Positions 59,148-64,000 of a stretch of 64,000 bases of DNA are shown one piece after another. Below the pieces are notes generated by a model. That model saw only the letters and a list, made by a program, of their open reading frames with translations, was not told the origin of the DNA and searched no databases. Origin of the DNA: Terribacillus aidingensis (GTDB lineage: Bacteria; Bacillota; Bacilli; Bacillales; Amphibacillaceae). The stretch lies in NCBI RefSeq assembly GCF_040703035.1, contig NZ_CP159996.1, positions 2,514,001 through 2,578,000 of the forward strand, written 5' to 3'. The first letter of the stretch is position 1. Every line of letters starts with the position of its first letter. The translations under genes were made by a program, and so were the position numbers.

Positions 59148-60422
59148 TTAATTGGTTACGGATTCCAACGCAGCTTGCATTTTCGTCTCCATACGCTCTA
59201 CCGCTTCCTCAGCAGTAATATCTCCTGCCAGCGCACGGGAAAGCTCGATTTGCATGATATCGGAGATTTCTGGATAAATTGGCGTAATCGGGCGCGGTAT
59301 CGCATTCTGAAGCGAATCGTAGAAATCCTCGCTTGCAAGAACGGCACTGACATCCGTGATCTCTTTATCGTCATACAAAGCTTCCAATGTCGGAGCTTTA
59401 CCACCTTCGAGTGCGCTGATCTTCTGCCCTTCTTCTCCGCTCATCCATTTCACGAAAGTCCAGGACGCTTCTACTTCATCGGAGTAGCGGTTGATCATCC
59501 GCATCCATCCTCCAAGTGATGACGCAGCTCCTTCACTTCCGGCCGGAAGCGTAGCAATGCCGACATTCCCTGCTACCTTTGATATCTCCGGATCATTCGC
59601 TGTATCATTCAAATATGGCCAGTTCCTTGCATAGACGGCATTTCCTTCATTGAAAGAAGACTCTGTGTCGATTTCCTGGAAGTTAAGTATATTGTTCGGA
59701 ACAAAATCACTATTCGTTATGTCGATCATCTTCTGTAAGCCTTCAATTGCTTCAGGGCTGTTAATAACAACGTTTCCATTAGCATCCAATACCTGACCGC
59801 CGTAGGAGTAAATATACTCAATGGCATTGGTCACGATGCCCTCATACTGAGCTGCTTGCATAAGATAGCCGAATTCAGTACCTTCCTTCCCCATATTCTC
59901 TTGGGCTAATTGTTCCAGCTCATCCCAGGTTTTGGGCACTTGATCGGTTATGTCCGTCCGATAATAAAGCAATCCTGCATCTGCATAACCAGGCATAGCA
60001 TACTGTCTGCCGTTATATCTGCCTGCCTCTACCGTAGCTGGGAAGTAAGCGTCCATATCCACTTGATCCCGTTCAATCAATCGGTCGAGCGGCAGCACAT
60101 AGTTTGCCTGGCCGAACTCTGCAGACCAGACAATGTCTGCATCAAATACATCGATTTCCGGGCTTCTGCCGCTGAACATTGTCACATACTGGTTATGGGA
60201 TTCCCCAGTATCAGATGGCATTTCCCTCACCACCACATCAATGTCCGGGTGCTCCTTTTCGAATGCTTCGACTAGTATATCCGTGGCACCAGTCGTGTCC
60301 GTCCCCCTCGCGTATGTAATCTGGACTCTGTCATCACTCGCACCATCTCCGCTCGTCACGGCCGAGCAGCCTGCCAGCCCAATGCCGGCAAGTAAGGCAA
60401 CCATCAGAAAGCTTCGCTTCAT
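59148..60422 (-). CDS. Sugar ABC transporter substrate-binding lipoprotein
   Basis: A 424-residue family 1 solute-binding lipoprotein; signal peptide MKRSFLMVALLAGIGLAGC with lipobox LAGC. Typical features: DILVEAFEKEHPDIDVVVRE and NEGNAVYARNWPY. Start ATG at 60422 eight bases after AGGAGG; the ORF open to 60560 includes the promoter leader. Heads the operon. Substrate not deducible; trehalose- or maltose-type disaccharides are typical of close families. Confidence 0.92.
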   Translation of the reverse strand: MKRSFLMVALLAGIGLAGCSAVTSGDGASDDRVQITYARGTDTTGATDILVEAFEKEHPDIDVVVREMPSDTGESHNQYVTMFSGRSPEIDVFDADIVWSAEFGQANYVLPLDRLIERDQVDMDAYFPATVEAGRYNGRQYAMPGYADAGLLYYRTDITDQVPKTWDELEQLAQENMGKEGTEFGYLMQAAQYEGIVTNAIEYIYSYGGQVLDANGNVVINSPEAIEGLQKMIDITNSDFVPNNILNFQEIDTESSFNEGNAVYARNWPYLNDTANDPEISKVAGNVGIATLPAGSEGAASSLGGWMRMINRYSDEVEASWTFVKWMSGEEGQKISALEGGKAPTLEALYDDKEITDVSAVLASEDFYDSLQNAIPRPITPIYPEISDIMQIELSRALAGDITAEEAVERMETKMQAALESVTN

Positions 60423-60443
60423 CACAGCTCCTCCTCGCATTTT

Positions 60444-60457
60444 GGTAAACGCTTTCT
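60444..60457 (-). promoter_or_regulatory. Secondary cre-like half site in the sugar operon leader
   Basis: Contains the same core AAACGCTTTC as the upstream cre (plus-strand reading) but with outer mismatches. It lies 22 bases before the start codon and could act as an auxiliary operator. Confidence 0.4.
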
Positions 60458-60531
60458 TTAGTGCGGTTATCTCATTCCCTCCTTTTTGTAAGATTAAGCC
60501 TATCCCCCTAAATTTTGTCTTTTCTGCAGAA

Positions 60532-60560
60532 GTTATAAAAAGTTTATCATAATATTGCAA
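60532..60560 (-). promoter_or_regulatory. SigA promoter of the sugar ABC operon
   Basis: Minus strand TTGCAA, 17-base spacer, TATAAC. The -35 lies inside the cre-like operator. Confidence 0.6.
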
Positions 60561-60569
60561 ACGCTTTCA
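60556..60569 (-). promoter_or_regulatory. cre-like operator overlapping the -35
   Basis: Plus-strand TGCAAACGCTTTCA matches the cre consensus TGWAANCGNTNWCA at all but one position. Binding by CcpA (or another LacI-family repressor) would occlude the promoter, giving catabolite repression of the operon. Confidence 0.75.
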
Positions 60570-60596
60570 ATAATATTGTATATACAAGTTTCGCCA

Positions 60597-60628
60597 AAGA
60601 AAAAAACACGCCTGTCTCAGACGTGTTC
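60597..60628 (-). terminator. Terminator after pfkA
   Basis: Minus strand AACACG / CGTGTT hairpin with seven T following. Confidence 0.7.
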
Positions 60629-60640
60629 CTTTCCTCTTCC

Positions 60641-61606
60641 TCATATAGTATGCAACAGCATATCAAGCAAATCATAATTTGCTTGTTTATCCGTCTTTTC
60701 ATCGAGCATTGTAAGTAGATCCTTCTCAATCAGCTGATTTGCTTTGATTCCGATTGCGTAACCGGACTGGCCCTCCATCAGCATATTCACCGCTTTGACA
60801 CCCATTTTGTTTGCAAGAATCCGGTCAAATGCAGATGGTTCACCGCCGCGCTGAATGAATCCAAGGACTGTTGTACGTACTTCGATATTCATCTGTTCTT
60901 CGATGAATTTCTGGAGTTCATCCAAATCATACATCCGTTCCGTGACAACAATGATATTATCATTCCTGCCCTTGGAAATTTTGTCTTGGAGCTTCTCACA
61001 AATCTGTTCGAAGCTAAGTTTATATTCAGGCGTGGAAATGATATCTCCTTCTCCTGCTACAGCAGTGAACAATGCCAGATCGCCGCAATGTCTGCCCATT
61101 ACTTCCACGATGGTCGTCTTGTTATGCGATAGACCAGTATCCTTGATTCGTCCGATGGAGCTGAGCACTGTATTCAATGTGGTATCGAAACCGATAGAGT
61201 AGTCGGTGTAATCCAGATCATTGTCAATCGTTCCCGGAATGCCGATGACTCGGATGCCTAATTCATGCAGCTTTTGTGCACCTTGAAGTGAACCTTCCCC
61301 ACCGATGACGATAACATCAGCAATACCATAGTTGCGAAGCACTTCCACTGCCTGCTTTCTGCCAGACTCATCCATGAAAGCAAGCGAGCGTGACGTTTTC
61401 AAGATTGTTCCGCCTTTATTGGCGATCGTCTCTACATCAGGTGTGCGGATGATAGATAATTTGTCCTCAATCAGACCTTGGTAACCGCCTTCCACACCAT
61501 AAACTTCAATATCATGATAGTTTGCCGCCTTGACGATTGCCCGTATAGCAGCATTCATACCCGGTGAATCTCCACCGCTAGTTATAACAGCCACTTTATG
61601 TAACAT
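60641..61606 (-). CDS. pfkA: 6-phosphofructokinase PfkA
   Basis: A 321-residue ATP-type phosphofructokinase: AVITSGGDSPGMNAAIRAIV at the N-terminus, the catalytic PGTIDNDL (about residue 126), EVMGRHCGDLA and GFIQRGGEPSAFDR. The usual GGDGS nucleotide/magnesium motif reads GGEGS, an Asp-to-Glu change; the following Gly that marks ATP (rather than pyrophosphate) users is kept. It is not beside accA/pyk as the housekeeping Bacillus pfkA is, so it may be a second copy. Confidence 0.9.
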   Translation of the reverse strand: MLHKVAVITSGGDSPGMNAAIRAIVKAANYHDIEVYGVEGGYQGLIEDKLSIIRTPDVETIANKGGTILKTSRSLAFMDESGRKQAVEVLRNYGIADVIVIGGEGSLQGAQKLHELGIRVIGIPGTIDNDLDYTDYSIGFDTTLNTVLSSIGRIKDTGLSHNKTTIVEVMGRHCGDLALFTAVAGEGDIISTPEYKLSFEQICEKLQDKISKGRNDNIIVVTERMYDLDELQKFIEEQMNIEVRTTVLGFIQRGGEPSAFDRILANKMGVKAVNMLMEGQSGYAIGIKANQLIEKDLLTMLDEKTDKQANYDLLDMLLHTI

Positions 61607-61670
61607 CGGTTCACCTCTCCACCATATATGTCTTAGTTTTATTATACAACAAGTTTGGCAGGAAACAGAA

Positions 61671-61698
61671 CAAAGACAGGCATGAAGCCTGCCTCTGT
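61671..61698 (-). terminator. Terminator after the MDR oxidoreductase gene
   Basis: Minus strand GGCAGGC-TTCAT-GCCTGTC hairpin followed by TTTG; partial stem extension GACAG/CTGTC. Confidence 0.6.
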
Positions 61699-62708
61699 CA
61701 TACAGAAATGACGAGTTTTCCGATCATGCTGCCATCTTCTAATCGTTTATGTGCTTCCTGCAGATTTTCGACGGTAAGGCCATCGAGCTCTTGTGCCTTC
61801 GTTGTACGTATGCGTTCGTCCTCGATCAGTTCTGCTACTTTGGACAGGATCTCGCCTTGCTTATGTCTGCTAGGTGTCTGATGGAGCGTACGTGTAAACA
61901 TATACTCCCAGACAAGTGTGAGGCTCTTGGACGTCAAATCTGTTAATTTAATACCTTCGACCGGTCCTGTAATAGCGCTTATGATGCCTTCTGGTTTTAC
62001 GACCTCAATAATGTCATCCCATGCCTTGTCCAGCTGATGCATACAGAAAACATAGTCAACACTTTCAATTCCCAGCTTTTCGAGCTGCGGCTGGAATTGT
62101 TCATGATGATTGATTACCCGTTCGGTTCCGTGCTGCTTCGCCCATGTAACTGACTCTTCCCGTGAGGCAGTTCCGACAACATTCAGCCCATACAATTTCG
62201 CGAACTGAGATGCAATCGACCCAACACCACCGGCTGCATTGACCAGCAATATCGTCTTGCCTTTATTCGCTTCCTCATCCAGCGGGATATGCATCTTCTC
62301 AAACATAGCTTCCCATGCAGTCAATGCCGTCAACGGCAATGCTGCAGCTTCTGCAAAACTGAGATTTGCCGGCTTTTTAGCGATAACCTTATGGTCGACA
62401 AGCTGAAATTCACTATTGGATCCTTGACGCGCAACGGACCCTGCATAATAGACTTCGTCTCCCGGCTGGAATCCTTCTACATTCTCTCCGACTTCCTCGA
62501 TGATTCCCGCTGCATCGAAGCCGAGAATGCGGAATGTACCATCATTCTCTTTCAGCTTGCGCTGTTTTGTATCCACTGGATTGACGCTGACAGCCTTCAC
62601 TTGGACTAGTACATCCTCACCTGAGGCAGTTGGCTTATCCACCTGTTCTTCTATAAAACTGTCTGCCTGATCCACGGATTTGTTTTTGTATATTCCGATT
62701 GCACGCAT
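61698..62708 (-). CDS. MDR-family zinc-type alcohol dehydrogenase-like oxidoreductase (quinone oxidoreductase group)
   Basis: A 336-residue protein beginning MRAIGIYKNKSVDQADSFIE, with a GroES-like N-terminal domain (PVDTKQRK; FDAAGIIEEVGENVEGFQPG) and a Rossmann domain (LLVNAAGGVGSIASQFAKLY). The zinc ligands of true alcohol dehydrogenases are not seen, so it belongs with the ZADH/quinone-oxidoreductase branch that reduces enones or quinones with NADPH. RBS GAGGAGG. Confidence 0.88.
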   Translation of the reverse strand: MRAIGIYKNKSVDQADSFIEEQVDKPTASGEDVLVQVKAVSVNPVDTKQRKLKENDGTFRILGFDAAGIIEEVGENVEGFQPGDEVYYAGSVARQGSNSEFQLVDHKVIAKKPANLSFAEAAALPLTALTAWEAMFEKMHIPLDEEANKGKTILLVNAAGGVGSIASQFAKLYGLNVVGTASREESVTWAKQHGTERVINHHEQFQPQLEKLGIESVDYVFCMHQLDKAWDDIIEVVKPEGIISAITGPVEGIKLTDLTSKSLTLVWEYMFTRTLHQTPSRHKQGEILSKVAELIEDERIRTTKAQELDGLTVENLQEAHKRLEDGSMIGKLVISV

Positions 62709-62741
62709 CTATTTCTCCTCCTCTATTTTTATCTGTTTATG

Positions 62742-62772
62742 TAAAAGCCGTCGACTTAAGACGGCTTTATAC
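62742..62772 (-). terminator. Terminator after the ThuA gene
   Basis: Minus strand AAAGCCGTC / GACGGCTTT hairpin with T tail, directly past the stop. Confidence 0.85.
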
Positions 62773-63501
62773 TCACTTCTTCGCTAGGCGCAGTATCGGC
62801 TCCAAGGCTTCTGACTTTCCGTAGTGCGGGACAACAGCTGATGGTGCTGCTGCCCACTCGCAAGCATTTCGGATAACAGTCTGCACATTTTTATCATAGT
62901 AAGTCGGGTACGTTTCATGACCGGGTCGGAAATAGAATATTTTCCCTTTTCCTCGATTGTACGTGCAGCCGCTGCGGAAAACTTCGCCGCCTTCGAACCA
63001 GCTGATGAACAGCGTATGGTCTGGTTCTGGTATATCGAAGTGCTCACCGTACATTTCTTCTTCCGGAAGCTCGAAATACTCACCAAGACCCCTCGTTATC
63101 GGATGACTCGGCTGAACCACCCAAATTCGTTCCTTCTCACCATCCTGTCTCCATTTCAGGTCACATGTTGTTCCCATCAGGTTACGGAATATTTTGGAGA
63201 AATGGCCGGAATGGAGGACAATCAGCCCCATGCCTGCCAGAACACGCTGCTTCACTCGCTCAATAGAATAGTCATTCACTTCATCATGCGCCTTATGTGC
63301 CCACCAGATCAGGACATCCGTTTGGTCCAGCGTCTCTTGGTCCAATCCTTGCTCCGTATCATCAAGTGTCCTTGTCTGTACAGCAAATCCGGCGTCCTCC
63401 AGGAATTCGGCAATTGCTCCATGAATGCCTCGGGGATAGATGCTTCTCACCTGGTCGTTTTCCTTCTCATGACGGTATTCGTTCCAAATGGTAACGCGCA
63501 T
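62773..63501 (-). CDS. ThuA-domain (trehalose utilisation) protein
   Basis: A 242-residue class I glutamine amidotransferase-like protein. It begins [20 protein letters not shown] and contains [33 protein letters not shown] and [20 protein letters not shown], features of the ThuA family. ThuA proteins occur with Gfo/Idh (ThuB) oxidoreductases in 3-keto-disaccharide routes; such an oxidoreductase lies 6 kb away. The exact reaction is not known. Confidence 0.9.
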   Translation of the reverse strand: MRVTIWNEYRHEKENDQVRSIYPRGIHGAIAEFLEDAGFAVQTRTLDDTEQGLDQETLDQTDVLIWWAHKAHDEVNDYSIERVKQRVLAGMGLIVLHSGHFSKIFRNLMGTTCDLKWRQDGEKERIWVVQPSHPITRGLGEYFELPEEEMYGEHFDIPEPDHTLFISWFEGGEVFRSGCTYNRGKGKIFYFRPGHETYPTYYDKNVQTVIRNACEWAAAPSAVVPHYGKSEALEPILRLAKK

Positions 63502-63631
63502 AAGATGCTCCTTCTTCCTTTTTTTATCCTATTCCCCATGTTAAGTAGCTACCCGGTTCCCTACTAGATTATGCAGTGAATTTTATTTTACTAATTACAT
63601 TAGCCCTTTTCCTTTCATCTCCTGCCCAGAG

Positions 63632-63663
63632 AAAAAGATCCTGCAAAAAATCTGCAGGATCTC
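63632..63663 (-). terminator. Terminator after chrA
   Basis: Minus strand GATCCTGCA / TGCAGGATC hairpin followed by TTTTT, overlapping the end of chrA. Confidence 0.88.
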
Positions 63664-64000
63664 ATCCAAGAAGTACAGCACCATAGAACAGAGCACCAAG
63701 GATAACAAAGGCAGGGTGCACCTTCCATCTCTCCATAAGCAGATAGCTTAGTACAACCAAGATAATCGTATGTATCCAGCCTGCACTTTCATAGGATGTA
63801 TGGAAAAAACTGATTGCCATCCCAGCCAGAAGCACAGCGATTGTCGGTCGAATATAAGCAGTCATTCTCTTCACACGAGGCGAATCCTTAAACTTCGCTA
63901 AAATACTTAACAATCCAATCATTAAAATAAGGGAAGGTGCTACTGTAGCGAACAAACCAATTGCCGCTCCAAGCACACCGGCTTGCTGAAAACCGATCAC
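63662..64000 (-). CDS. chrA: Chromate transporter family protein (partial, 5' end outside window)
   Basis: The last 112 codons of a membrane protein with three to four hydrophobic segments (AIGLFATVAPSLILMIGLLS; TIAVLLAGMAISFF; IHTIILVVLSYLLMERWKVH). The pattern fits the C-terminal part of a short-chain CHR-family chromate transporter (family domain of about 180-200 residues). The codon at the edge is not its true start. Half-size ChrA proteins usually come in pairs; the partner would be to the right. Confidence 0.8.
   Translation of the reverse strand: MIGFQQAGVLGAAIGLFATVAPSLILMIGLLSILAKFKDSPRVKRMTAYIRPTIAVLLAGMAISFFHTSYESAGWIHTIILVVLSYLLMERWKVHPAFVILGALFYGAVLLG

Noticed and set aside
1..64000. 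CRISPR arrays, tRNA or rRNA genes, insertion sequences, prophage
   Set aside because: Looked for repeat-spacer periodicity, cloverleaf ends (CCA-type) and transposase motifs; none seen. This was by eye, so short or degenerate elements could be missed.

Overview
The window looks like chromosome of a low-to-moderate G+C Gram-positive rod of the family Bacillaceae. The core order ctpB-ftsX-ftsE-cccB-prfB-secA-hpf-fliT-fliS-fliD-flaG-hag-csrA-fliW-yviE-flgL-flgK-flgN-flgM-yvyF-comFC-comFA-degV-degU-degS-yvyE is the Bacillus subtilis arrangement with local changes. The organism should be motile, competence-capable and sporulating (spo0M). A halotolerant genus such as Terribacillus would fit, but that is inference from gene content and not proven. 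No tRNA, rRNA, CRISPR array or insertion sequence was recognised.

Layout. 1-1591: spo0M (cut by the left edge, behind a sigma-W promoter) and a frameshifted amj. 1676-9333, minus strand: minJ, ctpB, an M23 peptidoglycan hydrolase, ftsX, ftsE, cccB and prfB with its programmed +1 frameshift. 9426-13237: secA, a GC-rich gap holding a probable small ORF with an ATC start, then hpf. 13412-29349: a flagellar block. Inside it sit an RsbR-type stressosome protein and three glycosyltransferase genes directly downstream of hag; these are the best candidates for flagellin glycosylation. Three SigD-type promoters (flaG, hag, flgM) and a CsrA-binding hairpin in the hag leader are visible. 29467-35403: comFC, comFA, degV, degU, degS, yvyE. 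35457-38234: nagB, nagA and nagR around a 38-bp operator palindrome. 38279-44662: a small unknown gene, a VanZ-like protein, an orphan class D sortase, lhgO, a FadR-type regulator, an atypical Nramp-like transporter and a glutamate/dicarboxylate symporter. 44685-48941: MurNAc utilisation (mupG, murP, murQ, murR), resembling the Staphylococcus aureus set. 49711-54685: a complete branched-chain amino acid ABC transporter behind a promoter with a CodY-like box. 54914-60422: a sugar ABC operon with a Gfo/Idh oxidoreductase and a TIM-barrel isomerase, behind a promoter whose -35 is overlapped by a cre-like operator. 60641-64000: a PfkA, a zinc-less-type MDR oxidoreductase, a ThuA-domain protein and the 3' end of a chromate transporter gene (cut by the right edge).

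How it fits together. SigD, FlgM, FliW and CsrA control flagellin output. FliS, FliT, FlgN and FliD serve filament assembly, and the glycosyltransferases probably decorate the filament. FtsEX probably drives the adjacent M23 hydrolase. The nag and mur loci together recycle amino sugars from cell wall. The most unusual pieces are a fusion of a GT4 glycosyltransferase to a CDP-glycerol glycerophosphotransferase in the flagellin locus, the Nramp-like transporter lacking both signature metal motifs, the ATC-start small ORF, and a MalF-type permease with a large extracytoplasmic insertion.
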